A stretch of 64,000 nucleotides of DNA. Source: Faecalicatena contorta. Its GTDB lineage: Bacteria > Bacillota > Clostridia > Lachnospirales > Lachnospiraceae. The notes under the pieces are model-generated. The model ran no database searches. It was not told where the DNA came from and saw nothing but the letters and a program-made list of their open reading frames with translations. Both the position numbers and the translations under genes were made by a program. Every line of letters begins with the position of its first letter. The first letter of the stretch is position 1. Shown piece after piece: positions 37,658 through 45,566 of this stretch. The DNA lies in assembly GCF_003149105.1 (NCBI RefSeq), contig NZ_QGDS01000008.1, positions 120,881 through 184,880 of the forward strand. The letters are read 5' to 3'.

Positions 37658-37805
37658 GTCTGAAAACTCATTGCCCCAATCTGCACGCCTCACTTCGCGG
37701 TATATTTGTCCCAAATTCAGTTGGCGTAGCCCACTACGCCGCCTTCACTTGGAACAAATCTTCCACAAAGTGTGACGCACATCTTGGAACAAGCAGTTTT
37801 CAGAC
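37658..37805. repeat. 148-bp imperfect palindromic element
   Basis: The left end GTCTGAAAACT matches the inverted right end AGTTTTCAGAC exactly, and the match continues imperfectly inward (TTGCCCCAATCTGCACGCC against the complement of GCGCACATCTTGGAACAAG-type sequence). Inner arms TTTGTCCCAA/TTGGAACAAA and GGCGTAG/CTACGCC complete a long cruciform-capable structure. This is the form of a MITE or REP-like non-coding element. No flanking target duplication was evident. Confidence 0.7.
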
Positions 37806-37854
37806 ACACCCAGAAATGGACTGTACAGTTCAGCTGTTTTCCAGGAGGTGAAAC

Positions 37855-38754
37855 ATGAGTGAATTTTCAGGGAAATCTGACGGTTTTAAAGATGAGAGAT
37901 ATATTATTATTCCAACGGAATCTTTTGCGGATTACGTAGAACACCCTCTTGTAAAGGCTCTTTATCCGACAGATGTAGGTTTTTTTCCTAAGGCAAAAGC
38001 GCATTATAAGGAGAGGGAGGAAGGTGCCGACCAGTATATTTTGATTTATTGCATTGAAGGGGCAGGCACTGTGTATGTAGACGGCAAAAGCTACCCTGTA
38101 AAAAAGGCGGAGGCATTTTGTATCCCCAGAGGACGAAGGCACAGGTATTATGCAGACAAAGATAATCCATGGAGTATATTGTGGGTTCACTTTAAGGGGG
38201 AGAATACCAGATATTTCCCTTTAGATGAGTGCAGGACGGTCCAGATTAATTCGAAGTACAGTGAGAACCGGATGACAGGTTTTTTTAACCTGATTTTCAG
38301 GGTTCTGGAGCGGAATTATACGATGGGCAATTTTATCTATTTATCACAAGTGTTGTCCCTGCTTTTATCAGAGGTATATTACAGAGAAAAGGTGGATGAG
38401 AGCAGCGTTCAGAACAAACACGTAACAATGGTAATCCGCTTCATGTATAAAAATCTTGTCAGGCAGCTTACACTGGAGGAAATTTCCCTGGAGGTACAGC
38501 TTTCTAAGAGCTATCTGAATTCTATTTTTAAGGACCAGACAGGGCGCTCCCCTGTAGATTTTTTTATTCATCTTAAAATGCAGGAGGCTTGTAAGCTCTT
38601 AGAATCCACAGATATGTATATTTATGAAATCAGTGTGAAGCTGGGATACACAGACCCCTACTACTTTTCGAGGATCTTCAAGAAGATGGTGGGAGTATCT
38701 CCGAAGGAGTATAGAAACGGAGATTATCTTTTCACATTACAAAATAGTCCATGA
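37855..38754 (+). CDS. AraC-family regulator with cupin sensor domain
   Basis: A 299-residue regulator. The N-terminal cupin (about 40-130, with YIEGAGTVYVDGKSY-like strands and IPRGRRHRYYADKDNPWSI) binds a small ligand, typically a sugar. The C-terminal AraC domain (about 195-295) has SKSYLNSIFKDQTGRSP and LGYTDPYYFSRIFKKMVG. It is divergent from the TPR gene and 76 bp upstream of an MDR dehydrogenase, so it may regulate either. AGGAGG precedes the ATG. Confidence 0.93.
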   Translation: MSEFSGKSDGFKDERYIIIPTESFADYVEHPLVKALYPTDVGFFPKAKAHYKEREEGADQYILIYCIEGAGTVYVDGKSYPVKKAEAFCIPRGRRHRYYADKDNPWSILWVHFKGENTRYFPLDECRTVQINSKYSENRMTGFFNLIFRVLERNYTMGNFIYLSQVLSLLLSEVYYREKVDESSVQNKHVTMVIRFMYKNLVRQLTLEEISLEVQLSKSYLNSIFKDQTGRSPVDFFIHLKMQEACKLLESTDMYIYEISVKLGYTDPYYFSRIFKKMVGVSPKEYRNGDYLFTLQNSP

Positions 38755-38830
38755 AAAAGGAACATATGAAATTCAGTTTGCTGTCTTGTAATGATATACT
38801 TTTGTTATAAAAATTAAAGGAGGAAGAATT

Positions 38831-39895
38831 ATGAACAATCAAATTCCTAAAAAAATGCTCGGAATGAAACTGCCTGGAGGCGCAAAAGTAGAAGCTTCTG
38901 AATATGATGTACCTTCTGCCGGTCCTGGACAGGTTCTCTTAAAAATGAAAGCTGCAAGCTTGTGCGGAAGTGATTTGAAATATATTTATCATGAACATAC
39001 AGATAAGACCGGAGGGGCCAGATATGATGATGTCATTGCAGGACATGAGCCAAGCGGACAGGTTGTGGCTGTAGGTGAAGGTGTGGCAGACTTTAAAGAA
39101 GGCGACCGGGTGGTAGTCTATCATATTCAGGGCTGCGGGTACTGTGATGAATGCAGAAAAGGTTTCTTTATCAATTGTCAGCAGCCTGAGCGCAGAGCTT
39201 ATGGATGGCAGAGAGACGGCGCACTGGGAGAATATATGGTGGCAGATGCAAGTACCTGTATCCATCTTCCTGATTTTCTGACCTATGAAGATGGAGCTAT
39301 GATAGCCTGTGGATTTGGAACGGCTTACCAGGGCCTCCTGCGTGCAAATGTTTCAGGCAAAGATATTGTACTGGTTATGGGTCTTGGACCTGTAGGACAG
39401 GCAGCAGTTATGCTTTCCAAAGCGTTGGGAGCAAAAGTCATTGGAATTGACATCTCTCAGGAGCGTCTGGAAATGGCAAAGAAAGTCGGCGCAGATGAAA
39501 TTATCCAGGGAGGCGAAGACGCAGTTGAGGAAGTCATGAAGCTTACCGGCGGAAAGGGAGTGGAGGTCGCAGTAGACTGTTCAGGAAGCAGTGTGGGAAG
39601 GCATCAGTGTCTGGAAGCTGCAAGAATGTGGGGAAATGTTGTTTTCCTTGGAGAACAGGGAACTGTAACTTTTGAACCAAGCCCTCTTCTGCTTCATAAA
39701 AACCTGACGCTTCACGGCTCATGGGTAACTTCCGTGGGTAATATGGAAAAGCTGGTAGAACTGTTGGACAGAAAAAAGATTCATCCGTCAGATATTATTA
39801 CACACCGGTTTGCACTGAAAGATACGGATAAAGCTTTTGAGATTTTTGCAACTGGAAAAACAGGAAAGGTTTGTATTAATCACGAAATGGAATAG
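38831..39895 (+). CDS. Zinc-dependent medium-chain dehydrogenase
   Basis: A 354-residue MDR enzyme with catalytic zinc residues in LCGSDLKYI and AGHEPSG, the structural set CGYCDECRKGFFINC, and the NAD motif VMGLGPVGQAAVMLSKALG. The loop GWQRDGALGEYM suggests a polyol or sugar substrate. It is followed after 10 bp by an M24-like gene, the same pairing of dehydrogenase and M24 protein as elsewhere in the window. AAAGGAGGAAG precedes the ATG. Confidence 0.9.
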   Translation: MNNQIPKKMLGMKLPGGAKVEASEYDVPSAGPGQVLLKMKAASLCGSDLKYIYHEHTDKTGGARYDDVIAGHEPSGQVVAVGEGVADFKEGDRVVVYHIQGCGYCDECRKGFFINCQQPERRAYGWQRDGALGEYMVADASTCIHLPDFLTYEDGAMIACGFGTAYQGLLRANVSGKDIVLVMGLGPVGQAAVMLSKALGAKVIGIDISQERLEMAKKVGADEIIQGGEDAVEEVMKLTGGKGVEVAVDCSGSSVGRHQCLEAARMWGNVVFLGEQGTVTFEPSPLLLHKNLTLHGSWVTSVGNMEKLVELLDRKKIHPSDIITHRFALKDTDKAFEIFATGKTGKVCINHEME

Positions 39896-39905
39896 AAGGT
39901 GCAGT

Positions 39906-40979
39906 ATGGAAGCATTGAAAAGAATCAGGGAATGGATGGGAAAGAAGAGCTATGATGGCGTAATCCTGGGGAGAAGAGACAGTTACGCATGGATTAGCCA
40001 GGGTGCGGAGAATCATGTGGTAACAAACAGTCCGGAAGGGGTTGCATACTATGTCATCACCGGGGAAACACTCAGCCTCGTAGCTGACAGCAGTGATGCA
40101 GCCCGCATGGGAGCAGAACAGAATCCACTGCAGGGAACTGTAGTGGAGGTTCCCTGGTATGAGTCTGTAGAAGAAAGACTCAGGGAGATGGCGTCCCGGG
40201 GAAGGTTCGTATCAGATACCGGAATTGCAGGAACGGAAAATGTGCTGGAAGGGCTGATAGAGCTTAGAATGGTTTTATCTGAGGAAGAAAAGGTACGTTA
40301 TAAACAGGTTGGGCGGGAATGTGCAAAAATAGTAGAGCATGTATGTTCTACTGCGAGGCCCGGAGACACCGAAAATGAAGTTGCGGCACAGCTGAAAGGA
40401 CTCTGTTTTCAAAAGGGAATCAGCCCCGACTGTGTGCTGGCAGGCTCGGATTCCAGAATTTTAGACTACCGGCATCCCCTGCCCACGGATAAGCCTATTG
40501 AAAAAAGCCTTATGGTCGTGCTGGGAGGAGAAAAGTACGGATTGAATATCAGCATGACACGAATGGTGTACTTTGGAGATATTCCGAAGGAAATAGAAGA
40601 GCGGTATGAAAAAACACAGTATATTTTCGCCTGTATGCAGACAATGATGAAAGAAGGACTTTCTTATGGAGACTACTTTGAACAGGTTAAAAGTCTCTAC
40701 AGGGAAGCAGGCTGGGAAGATGAATGGAAGTCCCATCACCAGGGCGGGCCTACCGGATACCAGTGCAGAGAATGGATTGCGTTGCCGGGAATGGATTCTG
40801 TGATGCACATGAACCAGGCATATGCATGGAACCCTACAATTCTGGGAACGAAATGTGAAGAAACAACAATTTTGAAAGAACAGGGTGTCATTACCCTGAC
40901 ACGTACTGAAAACTGGCCTTGCAGTACGATTACAACGCCTTATGGCATATATGAGTCGGCAAATATACTGAAATTTTAA
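39906..40979 (+). CDS. M24-fold protein (Xaa-Pro peptidase/creatinase-like) lacking metal ligands, copy 2
   Basis: A 357-residue homologue of the protein at 13281: YDGVILGRRDSYAWISQG at the N-terminus, RILDYRHPLPTDKPIEKS in the middle and HHQGGPTGY near the catalytic region. The metal-aspartate positions read VVLGGEKYGLNISMTRM, so ligands are lost here too. The start ATG at 39906 follows GAAGGTG; the frame is open further upstream inside the dehydrogenase gene, but without a site. Function unknown; a role in amide or ether cleavage of a sugar-linked compound is speculation. Confidence 0.8.
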   Translation: MEALKRIREWMGKKSYDGVILGRRDSYAWISQGAENHVVTNSPEGVAYYVITGETLSLVADSSDAARMGAEQNPLQGTVVEVPWYESVEERLREMASRGRFVSDTGIAGTENVLEGLIELRMVLSEEEKVRYKQVGRECAKIVEHVCSTARPGDTENEVAAQLKGLCFQKGISPDCVLAGSDSRILDYRHPLPTDKPIEKSLMVVLGGEKYGLNISMTRMVYFGDIPKEIEERYEKTQYIFACMQTMMKEGLSYGDYFEQVKSLYREAGWEDEWKSHHQGGPTGYQCREWIALPGMDSVMHMNQAYAWNPTILGTKCEETTILKEQGVITLTRTENWPCSTITTPYGIYESANILKF

Positions 40980-41028
40980 AATCAGAATTGTGAAAATTGA
41001 CGATTTGAAAAAAGTAACAATAAAAGTA

Positions 41029-41057
41029 TTGATAGTTGTGCACAAAAGTGCTATTTT
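41029..41057 (+). promoter_or_regulatory. Candidate promoter of the first ROK gene
   Basis: TTGATA (41029-41034) and TATTTT (41052-41057) are 17 bp apart. The spacer contains the palindrome GCACAAAAGTGC, a possible autoregulatory operator. The leader to the ROK start is about 80 bases. Confidence 0.45.
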
Positions 41058-41143
41058 ATTATTACGCAAACTTAATTAGATATTTTAATAAAGTGCAAAA
41101 TAATGTTTAAAATTTAACGAGGCGGAAGAGAAGTTCCTATGAC

Positions 41144-42328
41144 ATGAAAAAGATTAAAAACAACTCAGAAGTAAAAAAAGCAAATAGAAATAGAGTTTTT
41201 CGTTATATTAACAGTAAAGAGCAAACATCTATGCCTGAAATATCTGCAGCATTGCACATGAGTGGCCCTACCGTTCTTCAGATTGTGAGAGAATTAAGTG
41301 AAGAAGGGGTACTTTCCGAGGTGGGAGAATGTAAATCCACCGGAGGCCGAAAAGCGAAAGCCCTCGCCTCGGTGAAAGACATCAGATATGCATTAGGCAT
41401 TGATATTACGCGGAATCATATTGGAATTGTTCTTACAGACCTTACGAAGACTGTGAAGTCCCATGTGCGTCTCAGAGAAAAATTTGTATTTGAAGACGCA
41501 TATTTTCAGACGCTGGGCAAAGTTCTAGAAGAATTTATTGATAAGGCCCAGGTAGACCGGGAAAAGATAATGGGGGTTGGAATTTCTGTTCCAGCTATTA
41601 TCGATATGCAGAGAAACTATATTACGTATTCCCGGGCATTAGGGCTCTATGACATATCAGGCGAAGAATTTTCGCGCTATATTCCATATCCCTGCATTCT
41701 GATTAATGATGCAAGTGCAGGGGCTGCTACGGAATGGATATCAGGCTGCCCGAAGGAAAACATGGTTTATCTGTCATTGAGCAATACAGTAGGAGGGGCA
41801 ATCATATTTCAGAATGCCTCTGATTTTTCGGAGAGTTCCTATCATCCGGAAGGTGTATTTGAAAATATGTATATTGGAAACCACTGGCACAGCGGGGAGT
41901 TCGGGCATGTTACAATACATCCGGGCGGAAAAACCTGCTATTGCGGGAAAAAAGGATGTCTGGATGCATATTGCTCCGCACAGCGCCTGACGGAGTTGGT
42001 GGAGGCAGGGCCGGAGCGGCAGTTGGAGAAGTTCTTTGAAGAACTGGAGCGGGGAAATCCAAAGTTCCGGGAAGTGTGGGACAGATATTTGGAAAATCTG
42101 TCCATTGGGATAGATTCTCTAAGGATGTGCTTTGACTGTGATGTCATTTTAGGTGGTTATGTAGGGAGCTGCATGAAGCCGTATCTTCGTGATTTAGGTA
42201 TGAAGATTGCGGAGCTGAATATTTTTGAAGGGGCTGGAGATTATATATCTGTATGCAAATTTCAAAACGAAGCTTCTGCACTTGGAGCAGCCATATTTTA
42301 TATTGAAGAGTTTATGAAAGGGATTTAA
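41144..42328 (+). CDS. ROK-family transcriptional repressor, copy 1
   Basis: A 394-residue NagC/XylR-type regulator with an N-terminal winged helix-turn-helix (about 15-70, MPEISAALHMSGPTVLQIVREL) and a ROK domain. The zinc motif reads CYCGKKGCLDAYC at about 265. The N-terminal ATP motif of ROK kinases is degenerate (GIDITRNHIGIV), so it is a sugar-responsive repressor and not a kinase. It lies just before polyol dehydrogenase, SDR and importer genes, which are the likely targets. Confidence 0.93.
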   Translation: MKKIKNNSEVKKANRNRVFRYINSKEQTSMPEISAALHMSGPTVLQIVRELSEEGVLSEVGECKSTGGRKAKALASVKDIRYALGIDITRNHIGIVLTDLTKTVKSHVRLREKFVFEDAYFQTLGKVLEEFIDKAQVDREKIMGVGISVPAIIDMQRNYITYSRALGLYDISGEEFSRYIPYPCILINDASAGAATEWISGCPKENMVYLSLSNTVGGAIIFQNASDFSESSYHPEGVFENMYIGNHWHSGEFGHVTIHPGGKTCYCGKKGCLDAYCSAQRLTELVEAGPERQLEKFFEELERGNPKFREVWDRYLENLSIGIDSLRMCFDCDVILGGYVGSCMKPYLRDLGMKIAELNIFEGAGDYISVCKFQNEASALGAAIFYIEEFMKGI

Positions 42329-42377
42329 ACTCAAGAAGTTAAATACCTGTATTTATATGAAAGGATGGAGAAAAGAT

Positions 42378-43427
42378 ATGGAAGGAACAATGAAAGTTGC
42401 AGTTATGAATGGAATCGGAGAGATGGGGTATACAACCAGACCGATTCCGGTTCCAGAGGACGAAGAAGTTCTTGTGAAGCTGGAGTATGTAGGAATTTGC
42501 GGAAGCGATATGCATTATTATGAAATGGGAAGAATCGGAGACTACGTTGTAGAACCTCCCTTTGTATTAGGACATGAGCCGGGAGGCACAGTAGTTGAAG
42601 TAGGAAAGAAAATTAAGCATTTGAAGCCTGGGGATAAGGTTGCATTAGAACCGGGAAAGACTTGCGGAAAGTGCAAATTTTGCAGAGAAGGAAAATATAA
42701 TCTCTGCTCAGACGTAATTTTCTTTGCAACACCTCCGGTGGATGGTGTATTTCAGGAATATGTTGCACATCCGGGAACACTTTGCTTTAAACTTCCTGAG
42801 AATATGAGCACTTTGGAAGGTGCGCTGATTGAGCCTTTAGCAGTAGGCTTTCATGCCGCACGGCAGGGGGATGCTCATGCAGGTCAGTGTGCGGTAGTAT
42901 TTGGTGCGGGCTGTATTGGCCTGGTATCCATGATGGCACTAAAAGCATGTGGGGTATCCAAGGTCTATGTGGTAGATATTATGGAAAAACGTCTGGAGAA
43001 AGCCATGGAGCTGGGGGCAACCGGAGTAATTAATGCACGCGAAGAGGATGTCCTTGAAGCGGCGAAACGGATTACAGAGGGTGAAGGTTTTGATTTAGCT
43101 ATCGAAACAGCCGGAACAGAAATTACAACGAACCAGGCAATAGAAGTAGTGAGAAAAGGTTCTAACATTGTACTTGTAGGGTATGGCAAGAGCGGCAAAA
43201 TGAATCTTTCCATGAGCCTTGCCCTGGACAAGGAAGTTACCTTTAAGACAGTATTCAGATACCGTCATATTTATCCAATGGCAATTGAGGCTGTTGCAGA
43301 AGGAAAGGTGAATCTTAAGGGCATTGCCACTCACATTTTTGATTTTGATGATATTCAGAGAGCAATGGATGAGAGTGTGAAAGAGAAGGAAAGAATTGTA
43401 AAGGCAGTTGTAAAAATATCAGAGTAG
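42378..43427 (+). CDS. Zinc-dependent polyol dehydrogenase (L-iditol 2-dehydrogenase/xylitol dehydrogenase-like)
   Basis: A 349-residue MDR enzyme with ICGSDMHYYEMGRIGDYVV and LGHEPGGTV, as in sorbitol and xylitol dehydrogenases. It also has the structural zinc set CGKCKFCREGKYNLC and the NAD motif FGAGCIGLVSMMALKACG. It oxidises a polyol to a ketose with NAD. The start at 42378 follows GGATGGAG; the in-frame ATG at 42357 overlaps that site. It follows the ROK gene by 49 bp. Confidence 0.92.
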   Translation: MEGTMKVAVMNGIGEMGYTTRPIPVPEDEEVLVKLEYVGICGSDMHYYEMGRIGDYVVEPPFVLGHEPGGTVVEVGKKIKHLKPGDKVALEPGKTCGKCKFCREGKYNLCSDVIFFATPPVDGVFQEYVAHPGTLCFKLPENMSTLEGALIEPLAVGFHAARQGDAHAGQCAVVFGAGCIGLVSMMALKACGVSKVYVVDIMEKRLEKAMELGATGVINAREEDVLEAAKRITEGEGFDLAIETAGTEITTNQAIEVVRKGSNIVLVGYGKSGKMNLSMSLALDKEVTFKTVFRYRHIYPMAIEAVAEGKVNLKGIATHIFDFDDIQRAMDESVKEKERIVKAVVKISE

Positions 43428-43486
43428 AGAAGAGTTTTGTTAAAAGTAGACAAAAAAACAAAATAATATTTGGCTGTTTTTAATAC

Positions 43487-43539
43487 TTGCACAATTTGGA
43501 GGAATCACTATAATATAATTAAAAGCTATTTTATAAAAT
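43487..43539 (+). promoter_or_regulatory. Promoter and possible operator upstream of the SDR/ABC operon
   Basis: TTGCAC (43487-43492) and TATAAT (43509-43514) are 16 bp apart. Fourteen bases after the -10 box lies the palindrome ATTTTATAAAAT (43528-43539), well placed to block transcription. A similar TTTTATAAAA follows the -10 box of the kinase promoter at 52463, so both may bind one of the ROK repressors. Confidence 0.6.
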
Positions 43540-43616
43540 GGTTTTACTAAATTACTTGTTAAAAGCGTAACAAGCTGAACGGCCGGTTATGCCTTGAACG
43601 GAAGGAGCGAAAAGTA

Positions 43617-44393
43617 GTGAGTATTATTGAAAGCATGAGACTGAATGGAAAGCGTATCTTTGTGACTGGAGGCGCGCGTGGAATTGGTAAAAGCGTAGCA
43701 ACTGCATTTGCTGAAGCAGGAGCAGACGTGGCTATCGTGGACGTAGATATTGCGGAGGCACAAAAGACAGCGCAGGAGATTGCTGATAAAACAGGACAGA
43801 AGACAATAGCAGTCCAGACGGATGTGACAAATCCGGAGCAGGTGGATGCGATGGTTGAAACAGTAGTGTCTGAACTGGGAGGACTGGAAGCTGCATTCTG
43901 CAATGCAGGAATCTGCATTAACACACCGGCAGACGAGATGACTTTTGAACAGTGGAAGAAGGTTATAGATATTAACTTGTCAGGTGTTTTCCTTACTGCT
44001 ACTGCTGCAGGAAAATATATGCTGGCTCATGGAGGCGGATCTATTATTAACACAGCATCCATGTCAGGCCACATTGTCAATGTACCTCAGCCACAATGTG
44101 CATACAATGCTTCCAAAGCAGGGGTAATTATGCTTACAAAATCCCTCGCAGTAGAGTGGGCAAAAAAAGGTGTCCGTGTAAACTGTATCAGCCCTGGATA
44201 TATAGGAACTGAATTAATCAGCAATGCACCTCATCTTGTTCCTCTGATTGAACAGTGGAATGCAATGGCACCGATGGGAAGACTTGGAAAGCCTGAAGAA
44301 TTGCAGTCTATATGTGTATATCTGGCAGGAGATACAAGCAGCTTTACAACTGGCTCTGACATTGTAGTAGACGGAGCGTTTACATGTTTCTAA
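43617..44393 (+). CDS. Short-chain dehydrogenase/reductase
   Basis: A 258-residue SDR with the cofactor motif TGGARGIGKS, the NNAG-equivalent CNAGI, catalytic Ser in INTASMSG, and YNASK holding the Tyr and Lys. It oxidises or reduces a polyol or keto sugar. It starts with GTG at 43617 behind GAAGGAG; the next in-frame ATG, seven residues in, has no site. It is the first gene of a transcript that continues into a sugar ABC importer, implying that substrate uptake and oxidation are linked. Confidence 0.92.
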   Translation: MSIIESMRLNGKRIFVTGGARGIGKSVATAFAEAGADVAIVDVDIAEAQKTAQEIADKTGQKTIAVQTDVTNPEQVDAMVETVVSELGGLEAAFCNAGICINTPADEMTFEQWKKVIDINLSGVFLTATAAGKYMLAHGGGSIINTASMSGHIVNVPQPQCAYNASKAGVIMLTKSLAVEWAKKGVRVNCISPGYIGTELISNAPHLVPLIEQWNAMAPMGRLGKPEELQSICVYLAGDTSSFTTGSDIVVDGAFTCF

Positions 44394-44394
44394 G

Positions 44395-44420
44395 CTTTTT
44401 ACACAAAAGTGTGTAAAAAT
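44395..44420 (+). terminator. Small AT-rich hairpin between SDR and binding-protein genes
   Basis: TTTTTACAC and GTGTAAAAA arms flank the loop AAAAGT just after the SDR stop. It may act as a weak terminator or as an mRNA stabiliser for the highly expressed binding-protein gene. Confidence 0.45.
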
Positions 44421-44450
44421 AAATTATTCCAACGAGGAGGAAAAAGGTTT

Positions 44451-45482
44451 ATGAAAAAAAGGATTTTAGCAGTATTGATGACAGCAGCACTTGGATTGTC
44501 TATGCTGGCAGGATGTGGAGCGAAAGAGGATGCAAAGTCTGATACCAGCTCTGATGCCAAAACAGAAGACACTGCCGATGACAAAGGCGACAGCTTCAAA
44601 ATTGGTATCTCAATCCAGTCTCTGGAAAACGATTACTGGGCAGGCGTTTTCGGTGAAGTGGAGAAAATGCTGAAAGAAAAAGGTTGGGAGTATACACTTG
44701 TTGACTGTAAAGACAACTCTGCTGAGCAGATCAGCCAGCTTGAGAACTTCATTACAGGAGGCGTGGATATGATCATGGTTCACCCATCTGATCCGGCAGC
44801 TATCGAAGATGTTTGTAAAGAAGCATTGGATGCAGGTATTAAGGTAATGTGCTGGGATGATAAGATGGAAAACACAACTGTAAACTGGGTTCTTGACAAT
44901 ACAGAGCTTGGTAAAACAATTGCTACACCAGCAGCTGACTTTATCAATGAGCACTATTCAGAAGACAACAAAGCTGAAGTATGCGTAATCGGATATCCTC
45001 AGACACCTATCTTATTAGAAAGAGAGAATGGTATCTTAGAAGGATTAAAAGGTGCTGAAGGCAAGTATGAAGTAGTTGCAAGCATTGAAGGACTTGAAGC
45101 AAATGACGCACAGACAAATGTGGAAACAGTACTTCAGGCACACCCTAACTGTAAAGTATTTGTAACAATCGGTGCAGGATCTGATATCGGTGCTAACCAG
45201 GCGTTACTTACAAAGTATAACAATGAAATTCCGGAAGACTGCGGTATCTTCTCTGGTGATGCTACAGAGCAGCAGATGAGAGCAATCAAGAGCGGAGTAG
45301 AGGCTTCTAACACAACTGTTGGATTCGAAGGTTCAAACAGCAGAACAGCAGCAGCTTGCGTAGAAATGTATGACAGAGTTTTATCAGGAGAGAAGTTTGA
45401 AGGCGAAGACCGCAATGTATACAGACCATTCATCGTAATTAATGCAGATAACGTAGATGAATACCTGGCAGATTACGAGTAA
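44451..45482 (+). CDS. Ribose-type ABC importer, sugar-binding lipoprotein, second system
   Basis: A 343-residue lipoprotein: signal peptide MKKRILAVLM to LSMLAGC with lipidation at Cys22, then an acidic serine-rich linker. The binding domain starts KIGISIQSLENDYWAG and has GGVDMIMVHPSDPAAIEDV, typical of periplasmic-binding-protein-4 RbsB relatives. It feeds the ATPase and permease genes downstream. The start at 44451 follows GAGGAGG; the in-frame ATG at 44409 is not supported by a site. Confidence 0.92.
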   Translation: MKKRILAVLMTAALGLSMLAGCGAKEDAKSDTSSDAKTEDTADDKGDSFKIGISIQSLENDYWAGVFGEVEKMLKEKGWEYTLVDCKDNSAEQISQLENFITGGVDMIMVHPSDPAAIEDVCKEALDAGIKVMCWDDKMENTTVNWVLDNTELGKTIATPAADFINEHYSEDNKAEVCVIGYPQTPILLERENGILEGLKGAEGKYEVVASIEGLEANDAQTNVETVLQAHPNCKVFVTIGAGSDIGANQALLTKYNNEIPEDCGIFSGDATEQQMRAIKSGVEASNTTVGFEGSNSRTAAACVEMYDRVLSGEKFEGEDRNVYRPFIVINADNVDEYLADYE

Positions 45483-45523
45483 GAAAAAGACTTATCTTGA
45501 AAGTCAAAGAAAACAAGAGTTGT

Positions 45524-45545
45524 GGAGGCGGTTTTTGCCGCCTCC
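45524..45545 (+). terminator. GC-rich intercistronic hairpin after the binding-protein gene
   Basis: GGAGGCGG (45524-45531) pairs with CCGCCTCC (45538-45545) around a 6-base T-rich loop. No T-run follows, so it more likely protects or attenuates the message than ends it fully. Confidence 0.65.
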
Positions 45546-45566
45546 TATCAATCACGGGGGAATATT

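Larger units (their letters stand above)
37455..37854. other. Intergenic region, 400 bp, repeat-rich
   Basis: Separates the minus-strand TPR gene from the plus-strand AraC gene. It holds a short tandem of palindromes near 37491-37524 and a 148-bp imperfect palindromic element at 37658-37805, described separately. A small open frame at 37615-37851 is made entirely of the palindromic element and is not considered a gene. No convincing promoter was identified. Confidence 0.7.

Noticed and set aside
37615..37851. 78-codon open frame upstream of the AraC gene
   Set aside because: It consists mainly of the palindromic repeat element and lacks a ribosome site.
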